From contig NC_089493.1 of assembly GCF_036850765.1 (NCBI RefSeq), positions 298,145,849 to 298,209,848 on the forward strand: 64,000 nt of DNA, in the 5' to 3' direction. This stretch comes from Saccopteryx bilineata (Eukaryota; Chordata; Mammalia; Chiroptera; Emballonuridae). The translations under genes and the position numbers were made by a program. Below the pieces are notes generated by a model, which worked only from the letters and a program-made list of their open reading frames with translations, made no database searches and was not told the DNA's origin. This document shows positions 21,886 to 32,299 of the stretch, piece by piece (positions within the stretch are counted from its first letter, which is position 1; every line of letters begins with the position of its first letter).

Positions 21886-21999
21886 CTCGCCAGAGACCGG
21901 CTGAACGCACAGCAAACGTCTTCGTTTGTGATGATTATGAATCTCGCCAGAGACCGGCTGAACGCACAGCAAACGTCTTCGTTTGTGATGATTATGAGA
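21886..21999. repeat. 57-bp perfect tandem duplication
   Basis: CTCGCCAGAGACCGGCTGAA starts at 21886 and 21943. The copies are identical through GTTTGTGATGATTATGA. Confidence 0.95.
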
Positions 22000-22067
22000 A
22001 GTGCTAAAAGGACCAAAATGCATCTGCAGGCATGAACAACACGCGCATCCCTTGTCTGGAGCCAAAC

Positions 22068-22140
22068 TGTAATAATTTATTCATTAAACAAATATTTATG
22101 GAACATCTGCCCCGGGCTGAGCAAAAGCAGGCAGTAAGAA
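22068..22140 (-). repeat. L2-like fragment
   Basis: TTTATTCATTAAACAAATAT and TTATGGAACATCTGCC. Confidence 0.5.
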
Positions 22141-22297
22141 TGTGGTTTGGTGAGCATGTCACCAGCGAATCACACCTGGGACCCTTTCAGTTGTAGGTGG
22201 GAGAAGACCACGTCATCTGTAGAAAGAACAGGTCGTTACCAGCAGATGCAAGGGTGTCTCGTGAAACCTCAGGACCGGAAAGACGGAACCCATGAGA

Positions 22298-22300
22298 TCC

Positions 22301-22331
<31 letters not shown>
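22298..22331. repeat. (CT)n microsatellite
   Basis: TCTCTC run with CCC interruptions. Confidence 0.85.
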
Positions 22332-22491
22332 GTGCCCTTGAATGCTCTATCATATCAACTTCTCTCTCTACATCTGCATTATTTTTTTTCTTGTGTCTGT
22401 TCAAATTATGGCTACACAGAAACTGACTCTGACTGATTTAAACTGGGAATTTATTAGAATGCTCAAAGAATTTACAGAAAACCCAAAGGAA

Positions 22492-22555
<64 letters not shown>

Positions 22556-22835
22556 AAAAAGAAGGAAGAGAGGGAGGGAGGGATGGAGGGAGGGAGGGAG
22601 GGAGGGAGGAAGGAAGGAAGGAAGGAAGGAAGGAAGGAAGGAAGGAAGGAAGGAAGGAAGGAAGGAAGGAAGGTTGGTTGAAGGAAGGAAGGAAGGAAGG
22701 AAGGAAGGAAGGAAGGAAGGAAGGAAGGAAGGTTGGTTGAAGGAAGGAAGGAAGGAAGGAAGGAAGGAAGGAAGGAAGGAAGGAAGGAAAGTTGAAGGAA
22801 GGAAGGAGGGAGGGAAGGAAGGATTGGAGGAAGGA
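22492..22835. repeat. Compound GAAA / GGGA / GGAA tetranucleotide array
   Basis: A (GAAA)n block (22492-22560) passes into (GGGA)n and then a long (GGAA)n block. GGTTGGTTGA interruptions at 22672 and 22731, and a shortened one near 22790, give a 59-bp higher-order period. Confidence 0.97.
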
Positions 22836-22855
22836 AAAAAGAGTCAGGAAAGAGG

Positions 22856-23215
22856 TAGCCGTAGCTGGTTGGCTCAGTGGTAGAGCATCGGCCCAGCGTG
22901 TGGATGTCCCAGGTTCAATTCCCGGTCAGGGCACACAGGAGAAGCGCCCATCTGCTTCTCCACCCCTCCCTTTCTCACTTCTCTCTTTCTCTCCTTCCTG
23001 CAGCCATGGCTCAGTTGGAACAAGTTGGACCCAGGTGCTAAGGATGGCCCCATAGCCTCACCTCAGGTGCTAAAATAGCTCAGTTGCCAAACAACAGAGC
23101 AACTGCCCCATATGGGCAGAACATCGCCCCCTAGTAGGCTTGCCAGGTGGATCCCTGTCATTTGTACCTGTTAGTGTAGTTAGTATGGATTTGTATGGAT
23201 TATCTGGGGGAAAAA
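22856..23215 (+). repeat. VES-like SINE
   Basis: GTAGCTGGTTGGCTCAGTGG head, GGTTCAATTCCCGGTCAGGG, then the body with ACATCGCCCCCTAGTAGGCT; older and more diverged than its neighbours. Confidence 0.9.
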
Positions 23216-23219
23216 ATGA

Positions 23220-23605
23220 AACTAATTGCTATAAACTGAATGTTTGTGTCCCCTACCACCAAATTTATATGCTGAAATCTAATCCCCAATGTGAAAAATA
23301 AGATGGTATTTGGAGGTGGTCCTTTGGGAGCTGATTAGGTCATGAGGATGGAGCCTTCATGAATAAGAGAAATGCCCTAATAAAAAAAGGCCGACCCCTA
23401 GAGAGCTTTTCGTCCCCTCTGCCCCATAGGGTGCAGCAAGAAGAAAGCTCTTCATGAACCGGGAAGCCCTCACTGGACTCTGAAACTGTCAACAGCTTGA
23501 CCTTGGACTTCTCAACCTGCAGAACTGTGAGATACATTTCTGTTGTTCATAAGCCACCCAGTTTGTGGCGTTCTGCTGTAGGAGCCCACGTGGGCTAAGA
23601 CACTC
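23220..23605 (+). repeat. MaLR-type solo LTR (MST-like)
   Basis: TGAATGTTTGTGTCCCCTAC, GGTCCTTTGGGAGCTGATTA, GGAGCCTTCATGAATAAGAG, AACTGTGAGATACATTTCTG and CATAAGCCACCCAGTTTGTG follow the MST/MLT1 LTR in order. No internal retroviral sequence flanks it. Confidence 0.85.
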
Positions 23606-23629
23606 ACCCCATCATGTGAGTAACGTTTG

Positions 23630-24140
23630 TCAGACACACTGGTTTAGACGTCAGGACCGGAGCCGTTAACAGAACAGAGAAACAGGTAAAATGCCAGAGG
23701 GGCAGGGGACAGTGAGACAGGCAACAGGCAGGAAAGACAAGTAAAGCGCAGGATACATCAGATGGAAAGTGCTCTCGGGAAAAGAATAAAAGAGGGAAGA
23801 TGCATAGAAAGTGTCGACGGCAGGGAGTTACACCTTTAGACTGAGCAGGAGAGGGGGTGCCCGGGGAGAGGCATCTAAATAAAGTGTAAGAGGGTGTGCC
23901 CTGTCTGAGGAAACGGGACTCCGAGCGGTAAGAACAGCACATGCGAAGTCCGACTGCAAGTCTTTTCCAGGGACAGTGGGAAGGCCGGGCGGCCGGAGGG
24001 GAGGGAAGGGGCAGAGCAGTCGGGAGGGAGTGAAGGTGGAGGGAGCGTAGCGTTTGTCTTGGGAGACCTTGGTGGTCAACGGTCAAGACTGCTTTCAGGC
24101 TGGGTGAGGTGAGAGCCAGTAGGAGAGCGGCATGATCTGA
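23630..24140 (-). repeat. L2-like LINE, antisense
   Basis: Word order matches the antisense L2 region: GAGTAAAGCGC-like start, AGAACAGCACATGCGAAGTC, GGTGGTCAACGGTCAAGACT, ending AGCGGCATGATCTGACATA. Confidence 0.5.
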
Positions 24141-24143
24141 CAT

Positions 24144-24888
24144 ACCGTATTTTTTTTTTTTTGCTCTGTAAGACGCACCTAGGGTTTTAAGGAGGAAAAT
24201 AAGAAAAAAAAAAATTCTGAACCCCATGGTGTGTTAAAATATTTAATAAAACATACCACAATAATATTTCAACCATGTCAACTCACCAGCTGTATTAACG
24301 ACCATGAGCACTGTTATTAACAGATGAGAAGAGACTCTGATGTGCAAATATTCTTCTAGTGGCCGGAGAACCGCAGCAGCCTTAAAAAATTAATATTCGC
24401 CCTGGCCGGTTGGCTCAGTGGTAGAGCGTCGGCCTGGCATGCAGAAGTCCCAGGTTCGATTCCCGGCCAGGGCACACAGGAGAAGCGCCCATCTGCTTCT
24501 CCACTCCTCCCCCTCCTCTCCCTCCTCTCTGTCTCTCTCTTCCCCTCCCGCAGCGGAGGCTCCATTGGAGCAAAGATGGCCCGGGCGCTGGGGATGGCTC
24601 CTTGGCCTCTGCCCCAGGCGCTAGAGTGGCTCTGGTCGCGACAGAGCAACACCCCAGAGGGGCAGAGCATCGCCCCCTGGTGGGCAGAGCGTCGCCCCTG
24701 GTGGGCGTGCCAGGTGGATCCCGGTCGGGCGCATGCGGGAGTCTGTCTGACTGTCTCTCCCTGTTTCTAGCTTCAGAAAAATACAAAAAAAAAAAAAAAA
24801 TGAATATTCGCTCCGTAAGACTCACGGGCATTTTCCCCTCCACTTTTGGGGGAAAATAGTGTGTCTTACGGAGCAAAAACTACGATAG
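24144..24888. mobile_element. TIR element split by a SINE
   Basis: Left arm ACCGTA-T(n)-GCTCTGTAAGACGCAC and right arm GTGTCTTACGGAGCAAAAAC-TACGAT are inverted complements, with internal palindromic CCCCTCCACTTTTGGGGGAA near the right end. A VES-like SINE (24400-24802) separates the halves. Superfamily not decided. Confidence 0.65.
24400..24802 (+). repeat. VES-like SINE with target duplication
   Basis: Complete copy with poly(A). AATATTCG flanks it at 24392-24399 and 24803-24810. CTCF-like motif at 24670-24683 (minus orientation), followed by a second motif copy one base shorter at about 24692. Confidence 0.95.
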
Positions 24889-24889
24889 G

Positions 24890-25534
24890 TCTTCACAGGA
24901 CTACACCAGCTCTTGTGCAGTGGACACACAATGAGGAAGCCGGCTGGGGACCCAGGCAGGGGGGGGCTGTTGCAATAATCCAGGTGAGGCTGCTGTGGGT
25001 TGAACTCAGGGGGTGGCAGGGGAGCTGTAGACATTTATCTCCCTCCCTCAGGAAAGTAGAACTGACGAGATGTGCACGCATGAGAGAAACAAGGGACCCA
25101 GGTTACTCCCAAGTGTGGACTGAGCAAGCCCTCCAATTTTAAAACTTCCAGACGAGACACGACCCTTCCGTCACCTCCAGCTTGCACAGCGCCATAACCT
25201 GAAGGCAATTTTATCTTTCTCGTTATAGTTTCTTTTTCTTTCACAAGTCCATCTTTAAACCCAGTCAACACACAGTTGTGCATTGAGAAAAAGAATTTAA
25301 AATGAAAGCCTCTATCTCGAATCTGCTCGTGTACACAACACACACACACACACACACACGTTACACACTTGTCTCAAGGGAAACCTCTCTGGACAGTAAC
25401 CCATTAACCATCAGATAGGAACATGCAGACCTGCTGTGCTGTTTGGCGTGTATTGAACGTTATCTTTGGACCGGAAGCATTTGAAGAGACACGGGCATGT
25501 CCTATTACAGGAAGAAAACCCACGGTTTCTTTTT
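24890..25534. other. Unclassified DNA with (AC)n tract
   Basis: No gene. ACACAC run at about 25335-25361. Confidence 0.4.
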
Positions 25535-25950
25535 TCTTTTCTTTTTTTTTAAGTGAGAGGAGGGGACAGACTTTTCTGCATGTGCCCCGACCGGGATCCA
25601 TCTGGCAAGCCCACCAGGAGGCGATGCTCTGTCCATCGGGGGCCATTGCTCTGTTGCTTAAATTTAAACTGGGATTTTATTAGAATGCTCATAGAATTTA
25701 CAGAAAACCAAAGGACCACTTTTTAGTTCCTGAAGCAGAGGCCGTGGAGCCATCTTCCGTACGGGAGGTCAACTTGCTGGAGGCAATCGAGTCATGGCCA
25801 CAGGAGGGGAAAGAGAGAGAGAGAGAAGGGTGAGGGTCAGGGGTGGAGAAGCAGATGGTCACTTCTCCTGTGTGCCCTGAGCAGGAATCGAACCCGGGAC
25901 ATTCACACACCGGACCAACTCTCTGTCACTGAGACAATCGTCCAGGGCAA
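25535..25950 (-). repeat. VES-like SINE carrying a foreign ~53-bp insert
   Basis: Antisense body with CCACCAGGAGGCGATGCTCT and GGAATCGAACCCGGGACATT. At 25663-25715 the normal SINE sequence is interrupted by a segment also found at 22436-22490. Confidence 0.9.
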
Positions 25951-26084
25951 ACCGAGTGGAGGATGTGGACAATGACCAATGGTTTCTAATCACAGCTGAC
26001 CAGGAATTCCGAGCCTGATGCTAAGGCATCTTAGAAACTAATGTCCTTCCTGGTCGAGAAGAAGTTTAGTGGCTTGGTCAAAAG

Positions 26085-26245
26085 AACTTTGAACAGAACT
26101 GGGGTCAAACCCAGCCCCCCACCCCTGTGGAAATACTGCACAGACGACTCGTTTTTCTCACCTGTAAATGGAAACAAGGTGACCCACGTCCTAGAGGGCT
26201 GTGAAAATGAAATGAGGGAGCACATTGCCCAGTGCAGGGTGGACC
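26085..26245 (+). repeat. MIR SINE fragment
   Basis: CTGGGGTCAAACCCAGCCCC, TTTTTCTCACCTGTAAATGG and AGAGGGCTGTGAAAATGAAA. Confidence 0.7.
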
Positions 26246-26864
26246 TCCCTACACGCTGGTTACAGCCATGTGATGATGCAAAGGCCCTGGGGTTGGGATG
26301 TCTGGTTTTTCTCTGTGGCTTCAGATTCAGCCACTGACATTCCCTTCCCAGGTCTGTTGATGTGACACCCATCTGTGGGCCATAAATATTTAATGGCACA
26401 CAGAGAAGCCTATTTCAATGGGATGTTTTCCTTTATCAGACCACAATTTCTTAATTGCTCTGAAGCAGGCAGACGTTGTTTGCCAGCCAAGTTGCCGGAG
26501 ATCCGCCTCAGGGCTCGGGTTTCAAACCCCTGCCTTGGCATGGGATCGGTCCCTGTTTCTTTGCAAGATGGTTCCCAGGAGTGACAGGAGCAGGATGGGG
26601 GAGGACGCAAATGTCTTTCTTGGCACAACTGGGACAGGCCAAGGAGAGAGCCCTCAGCTTCCTGGCCACTTGGTGACCTCCTATGCACAGACCGGAGGAC
26701 CAGGGTGGGGGGCCCTGGCGGCTGCCGTGAGCCCCAAGACACCTGAGAGCAGAGGGAGAGGCCCCGTGTGTCACTGAGGCCAGAAGCTGTCATACTGGGC
26801 TCCACGGGGCTTCGGAAAGGGTCCCACAGACATTCCTACCCTCCTTTTCAATGATGTTAATTAT
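26246..26864. other. Unclassified single-copy DNA
   Basis: No exon or repeat recognised. Confidence 0.35.
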
Positions 26865-27060
26865 CACGACCAGAGCCAAATTTACTGAAGACTCGGAATA
26901 TTCTGGTCACAGTTCCAAGCCCTTTGCCCTGGTGACATTTCATCAATTATAACAGCTCCCAGAGAAAAAGAAGCCAAGCCCAGGGAAGACTGGGGGACAG
27001 GTCCGAGGTCACCCAGCTTCTACGCAGCCATGCCAGGACTCGGACCCGGGCATCGCGGTG
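26865..27060 (-). repeat. MIR SINE, antisense
   Basis: CACAGTTCCAAGCCCTTTGC, ATTTCATCAATTATAACAGC, AGGTCCGAGGTCACCCAGCT and GGACTCGGACCCGGG. Confidence 0.75.
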
Positions 27061-27224
27061 GGTCAGGGCTCAGACCCTTGAACATTCAGTATTCACTGTC
27101 TTTATTTGTAAGGTTACATTTTGTTGCATGTGCGTGCACACAGAGAAATCACTGATCTAGCGTAGAGCAAAAGGAACTCAATGTTGGGAGTGTTAGGACC
27201 ACTTGCTCTCTTAGCTGCCTTTTC

Positions 27225-27330
27225 CTAGGTACTCATTCACTCATTTGTTTATTCATTCATTCCACAATCGCTCGTGGAGTGCTCACCCAGAGAGGAGCAC
27301 AGCCCAGGGGCTCACAGAAGGCACAGCACT
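27225..27330 (-). repeat. L2-like fragment
   Basis: ACTCATTCACTCATTTGTTT, ATTCATTCATTCCACAATCG and GGAGTGCTCACCCAGAG. Confidence 0.5.
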
Positions 27331-27429
27331 GGCCCAACGAATGAGAAAGGGGTCTGTCATGGGGCTAAAGACATCTCTGAACCAGCAACACCATATGCAG
27401 CGGAGGACTCACGTGAACCTTGATTTTTT

Positions 27430-27601
27430 AAAAAATGTTTCTATTTCTTAAATTGAGCTTAGAGAGAGAAGGAAGGAACAGAGAGAGAGAGAGAGACAGT
27501 AACATCGATCTGTTCCTGTATGTGCCATGACCGGGGATCAAACCCATAACCTTTGTGTATCTAGATGACACTCTAACCCTCTGAGCTGTCTGGCCAGGGG
27601 C
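27430..27601 (-). repeat. Older VES-type SINE
   Basis: T-rich start, AGAGAGAGAAGGAAGGAACA, CATCGATCTGTTCCTG, GACCGGGGATCAAACCC and GAGCTGTCTGGCCAGGGG. It lacks the long second half of the younger copies. Confidence 0.75.
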
Positions 27602-27630
27602 ATGTAGTTCTTGATTTGAAAAACATCCAG

Positions 27631-28436
27631 TTGCTCATCTTCTTTAGTTATTAGAGAAATGCAAATCAAAACTGCAATGAGATACCACCTCACACCTGTT
27701 AGATTAGCTATTATTAACAAGACAGGTAATAGCAAATGTTGGAGAGGCTGTGGAGAAAAAGGAACCCTCATCCACTGTTGGTGGGAATGTAAAGTAATAC
27801 AACCATTATGGAAGAAAGTATGGTGGTTCCTCAAAAAACTGAAAATAGAATTACCTTATGACCCAGCAATCCCTCTACTGGGTATAAACCCCAAAAACTC
27901 AGAAACATTGATACGTAAAGACACATGCAGCCCCATGTTCATTGCAGCATTGTTCACAGTGGCCAGGACATGGAAACAACCAAAAAGCCCGTCAATAGAT
28001 GACTGGATAAAGAAGATGTGGCACATATACACTATGGAATACTACTCAGCCATAAGAAATGATGACATTGGAACATTTACAGCAAAATGGTGGGACCTTG
28101 ATAACATTATACGAAGTGAAATAAGTAAATCAGAAAAAACCAGGAACTGCATTATTCCATACATAAGTAGGACATAAAAGTGAAACTAAGAGACATTGAT
28201 AAGAGTGTGGTGGTTACGGGGGGGAGGGGGGAGAGGGAGAGGGAAAAGGGGAGGGGGAGTGACACAAAGAAAACTAGATAGAAGGTGACAGAGGACAATC
28301 TGACTTTGGGTGATGGGTATGCAACATAAGTGAACGACAAGATAACCTGGACTTGTTATCTTTGAATATATGTATCCTGATTTATTGATGTCGCCCCATT
28401 AAAAATAAAATTATTTAAAAAGAAAAGAAAAGAAAA
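27631..28436 (+). mobile_element. Young 5'-truncated L1 with 13-bp target duplication
   Basis: The plus frame 27659-28177 is open to its natural stop and gives the ORF2 carboxy terminus: [38 protein letters not shown] (CX3CX7HX4C) and [21 protein letters not shown] 3' UTR follows, then AATAAAA and a (GAAAA)n-type tail. GAAAAACATCCAG flanks it perfectly (27618-27630 and 28437-28449). Roughly the last 0.8 kb of an L1 is present, too little to be functional. Confidence 0.95.
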
Positions 28437-28449
28437 GAAAAACATCCAG

Positions 28450-28873
28450 CTCTGGTCAGTTGGCTCAGTGGTAGAGCATTGGTCTGGTGAAAGGATGTCC
28501 CAGGTTCGATTCCTGGTCAGGGCACACAGAAGAAGCGTCCATCTGCTTCTCCACCCCTCCTCCCTCTCACTTCTCTCTCTCTCTCTCTCTCTCTATCTCT
28601 ATCTCTATCTCTATCTCTATCTCTATCTCTCCTCTTCCCTTCCCACAGCCATCGTTCAGTTGAAGCAAGTTGGCCCCATGCACTGAGGATGGCTCCACAG
28701 CCTCTGCATCAGGTGCTAGGAAGAGCTCAGTTGCTGAGCAACAGAGCATCACCTTATGGACAGAGCATCGCCCCCTGGTGGGCATGCCGGGTGGACCCCA
28801 GTCAGGGCGCATGTAGGAGTCAGTCTCTCTGCCTCCCCTTCTCTCGCTAAATAACACTAAAAAAAAAAAAAGA
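28450..28873 (+). repeat. VES-like SINE
   Basis: Begins directly after the L1 target duplication: CTCTGGTCAGTTGGCTCAGT, GGTTCGATTCCTGGTCAGGG, a (TCTCTA)n expansion at 28590-28630, and a poly(A) end. CTCF-like motif at 28768-28781 (minus orientation). Confidence 0.93.
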
Positions 28874-29443
28874 TATCCAAGGACATGTTTGAAACAGTCT
28901 GGGAAATGTGAATACAGGTGGGTCGTGGTTGAGGGTAAGGATTACTGTTAGTTTCGTCAGCGTGACGAGATCATGGGGGATACAGATAATATGACCTTGG
29001 TGGCCTGGTTTCTCTAACAAATGCACTGCAGGGGAATAAAGAGATAAAGGGGGAATCCGTAGATTAAAGCAGACTTTAGAGGCATTTCAAACAATCGTAG
29101 CATATGGTTCTTGTTTGCATTCTGACTCACGCAGACTGTAAAAGGGAAGAGGGGAGTGAGGAAGAGATGTGGGAGGGAGGGAAGGAGAGAGAAGGAGAAA
29201 CAGTGAAACAAGGTACAACCTTCAGAGAATTGCGAATGTCAGCTGAATGAGGATACAAAAGAGATGCTGATAACATGTTTGGGTGTGATAATGGTATTAC
29301 GGCTAGTTTTTATTTTTATAAAGAATCCTTATGGTTTTAGATACATATTGAAATATTCACAGAGCAAAATGATAAAATATCTGAAATTTACTTCAAAATA
29401 ATTGGCAGGAGAGAGAAAGGGGAATACAGATAAAGGTCTAATG

Positions 29444-29777
29444 CAGGGGTCCCCAAACTACGGCCCGTGGGCCACATGCGGCCCCCTGAGGCCATTTATC
29501 CTGCCCCTGCTGCACTTCCGGAAGGGGCACCTCTTTCATTGGTGGTCAGTGAGAGGAGCATAGTTCCCATCGAAATACTGGTCAGTTTGTTGATTTAAAT
29601 TTACTTGTTCTTTATTTTAAATATTGTATTTGTTCCCGTTTTGTTTTTTTACTTTAAAATAAGATATGTGCAGTGTGCATAGGGATTTGTTCATAGTTGT
29701 TTTTTTTATAGTCCGTCCCTCCAATGGTCTGAGGGACAGTGAACTGGCTCCCTGTGTAAAAAGTTTGGGGACCCCTG
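29444..29777. mobile_element. Non-autonomous hAT, copy 2
   Basis: Same family and orientation as the copy at 16138: CAGGGGTCCCCAAACT / AGTTTGGGGACCCCTG ends and a perfect 8-bp duplication GTCTAATG (29436-29443 and 29778-29785). The middle (TTGGTGGTCAGTGAGAGGAG) differs from copy 1. Confidence 0.97.
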
Positions 29778-29804
29778 GTCTAATGCAACAAGATCACCCA
29801 AGAA

Positions 29805-30002
29805 TTATTTTTTAAGGTTTTATTGATTGATTTTAAAGAGAGGAGAGACAGAGCAAGAGAAGGGGGGTAGGAGCGGGAGGCATCAACTCGTGGTAGTTGC
29901 TTCTAATAGGCGCCTTGACTTGGCAAGCCTGGGGTTTCAAACCGGCGACCTCAGCATCCCAGGCTGACGCTTGGTCCACTGCGCCACCACAGGTCAGGTG
30001 AC
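29805..30002 (-). repeat. Short tRNA-derived SINE, antisense
   Basis: TTTATTGATTGATTTTAAAG start, GGGTTTCAAACCGGCGACCT (inverted B box) and CCACTGCGCCACCACAGGTC (inverted A box). Confidence 0.8.
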
Positions 30003-30171
30003 CACCCAGGAATTGATAACTGTCAAAACCAATGACACATACAAGGGAAGTTATTATATTATTGTCTCTACTTTTGCCTAGATTTGAAATGTTTACAGTG
30101 TTTATTTTAATGTTTGCATAAGTCAGAGATACAAATTGATCTATTTGTGAGATAACATTATGTCTGGGGAT

Positions 30172-30296
30172 TCACTCAACAATATTCCAGCAAAAAGACT
30201 TCTGTCACATAGCTCAGTTGATAGAATGTTGGCCCCGAGCACAGAAGTTGCTGATTTGATCCCCAGTCAGGACACATACAAGAATAGATCGATGTT

Positions 30297-30334
<38 letters not shown>

Positions 30335-30368
30335 CCTTCCTCTCTCTCTAAAATCAATAAATTTTTAA
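30172..30368 (+). repeat. VES-type SINE, short form
   Basis: CACATAGCTCAGTTGATAGA head, GATTTGATCCCCAGTCAGGA, a (CT)n block at 30298-30335 and CTAAAATCAATAAATTTTT tail. Confidence 0.8.
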
Positions 30369-30574
30369 AGAAAATTTAAAGACTTAAAATGTAGGAAGCT
30401 GGATTAAATAATATGGCCATGACTTAATTACTAGAACTGAGTGATGGACCCCATAAGTGTATGTTGCTCTATTCTCTCCGCTTTCACTGTGTTTGAAACT
30501 TCTCTCAGTGTTTCTGACAGAAATGAGCTTGGGCTCCACACATGCAGCACCTTGCTCGGCATGTGACCCTGGCA

Positions 30575-30655
30575 TTGACGATCTCTGTGGCCTTACGCAA
30601 TGGATAAACAGCACTCCCTGCCTCAGTTCCCGCATCTATAAAATGGGGTAAAAAT
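30575..30655 (+). repeat. MIR-like fragment
   Basis: TGCCTCAGTTCCCGCATCTA and TAAAATGGGGTAAAAAT. Confidence 0.55.
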
Positions 30656-30659
30656 AAAC

Positions 30660-30745
30660 CCTATGTCATTGCAGCTGTCTTTGGAATAACCCCAAACTAG
30701 AAACAACCAAATACCCATCACTGGGTGAGTGGATTTAAAAAAAAT
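30660..30745 (+). mobile_element. Short L1 ORF2 fragment
   Basis: AACTAGAAACAACCAAATAC, CCATCACTGGGTGAGTGGAT matches the ETG/WKQ-type segment of ORF2. Confidence 0.55.
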
Positions 30746-30756
30746 GATGCTGTAGC

Positions 30757-31089
30757 CTGACCAGGCAGGGGCACATTGGATAGAGCATCAGCCTGAGACA
30801 TGGAGGACCCAGGTTAGAAACCTTGAGGTCACTGGCTTGAGCACGGGCTCGCCAGCTTGAGCGTGAGGTCACTGGCTTGAGCATGGGATCATAGACATGA
30901 CCCCATGGTTGTTGGCTTGAACCCAAAGGGTTTCTGGTTGAAGGCCAAGGTCACTGGTTTGAGCAAAGGGTCACTGGCTGTGCTGTAGCCCCCTGGTCAA
31001 GGGACATATGAGAAAGCAATCACTGAACAACTAAGGAGCTGCAACGAAGAATTGATGCCTCTCATCTCTCTCCCCTCCTGTCTGTCTGT

Positions 31090-31129
<40 letters not shown>

Positions 31130-31147
31130 AAAAATAAAAATAAAAAA
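30757..31147 (+). repeat. tRNA-derived SINE, second family
   Basis: GCCTGACCAGGCAGGGGCAC head, then repeated GGTCACTGGCTTGAGC-type blocks, GGGACATATGAGAAAGCAAT and a (CT)n stretch (31093-31128) before an AAAAATAAAA tail. Confidence 0.9.
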
Positions 31148-32299
31148 TAGCCTAGTGCAACACTGAGTCTTTCTCCTTCGTGTAACGGAAGGGTTGAAAA
31201 GAGAACCACAGAGGGAAGGATTTTCGCTGGAATACCATCTGTAGAAACATTGTTGTGGCAAATGCTACCCTCCTCCATTGAACAGAAGAGGGAACTATCA
31301 GAAAAGTCAGGTCAGCTGCCCAGGGCCACACTGTCCGTCAGCATCAGCCTGACTCCAAACCCCAGGCAACACCTTCTCTCAAAATTAGTTCTCCCCCAAA
31401 GTACCCGCCTTTTATACCGCAGTCCCCAGCCCAGGCTGGTGCAGGGCTCAGGACCCCTGATGTCCCCTCCTGTGGCCATGCCTGCATTCAGCAAAGCTGT
31501 CAGAGGAAAGTCGTCCTGATTTATGAGCAGGGTGACTCCCCCCTCTTGAGACGGGCGTCAGAACCCTGTGGTACAGGACTCACATCAGCTCCTCTTTCCT
31601 ATCGAACCAGCGCTGCTTGACACAATCCAACCCTCTTTGGCCATTTTAATGTGATAAGTGTTTCATTTGATTGGGTTTAATGAGATGTAAATGATGAGAT
31701 TCAATAAAGGACAGGAGAGTGCTTCCCTCCAGCCTTCTGATCTCATTTCTCACTGCCAGTGTCGAGTTCTGCCCAGGAGCACCGAGAGGGGAGGCGGAAG
31801 CCCTCGTCAGTCAGACCACACAGCCTGTTGGTCCGGAAGGTTCCAGGCTCCCTTCTCCGGCTCCAGGAATCTTGTTGAGAAGGGAAACTTTGATTCTGTA
31901 CAATGGGGTCACCACAGTCCCAGATCGTTACCACGCCTGATCTCCTGGCCCTCCGAACTCTCCCTCCCATCAGGGGCGCCCCCCAAAGGGCAGTTCTCAG
32001 AGTGTTTTGTCCAGGATGCCTCGTGGCACCTCCTTTGCGCTAGGATACAAGGTGACCATCACAGTCCCAGGGGACAGAGGTGCAGAGTGATTCATGGAGG
32101 CCAGTCCCAGAGGACAGGGTATGGGATCCAGACAGGGATTGCCAGATAAACTATAGAATGTATTATGTGCATTATTATATCCGTAATCTTTTAGTATAAT
32201 TGTATCCCAAATATCGCATGAGATATAAGTATGTGAAAACTAGACCAAGATGACCAAGTGTTTCTAGAAAAACAGGAGTCAGCATTTATTTTTGTCATC
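31148..32299. other. Unclassified single-copy DNA
   Basis: No exon or clear repeat. A plus frame of about 150 codons at 31691-32149 has no recognisable domain. Confidence 0.35.

Larger units (their letters stand above)
28880..30135 (+). mobile_element. L1 3' UTR cut by a hAT and a SINE
   Basis: GGTGTGATAATGGTATTACG, AAAGAATCCTTATGGTTTTA, TAGATACATATTGAAATATT, and after the insertions GTTATTATATTATTGTCTCT, ACTTTTGCCTAGATTTGAAA match the 3' UTR of older L1 families in order. Confidence 0.6.

Noticed and set aside
20999..21910. 303-codon minus frame with GPPESDTL repeats
   Set aside because: The repeat part is the 24-bp MIR-derived minisatellite and the rest is MIR and GT tract.
23220..23605. 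Possible intact endogenous retrovirus
   Set aside because: Only a solo MaLR-type LTR is present; no gag, pol or env sequence flanks it.
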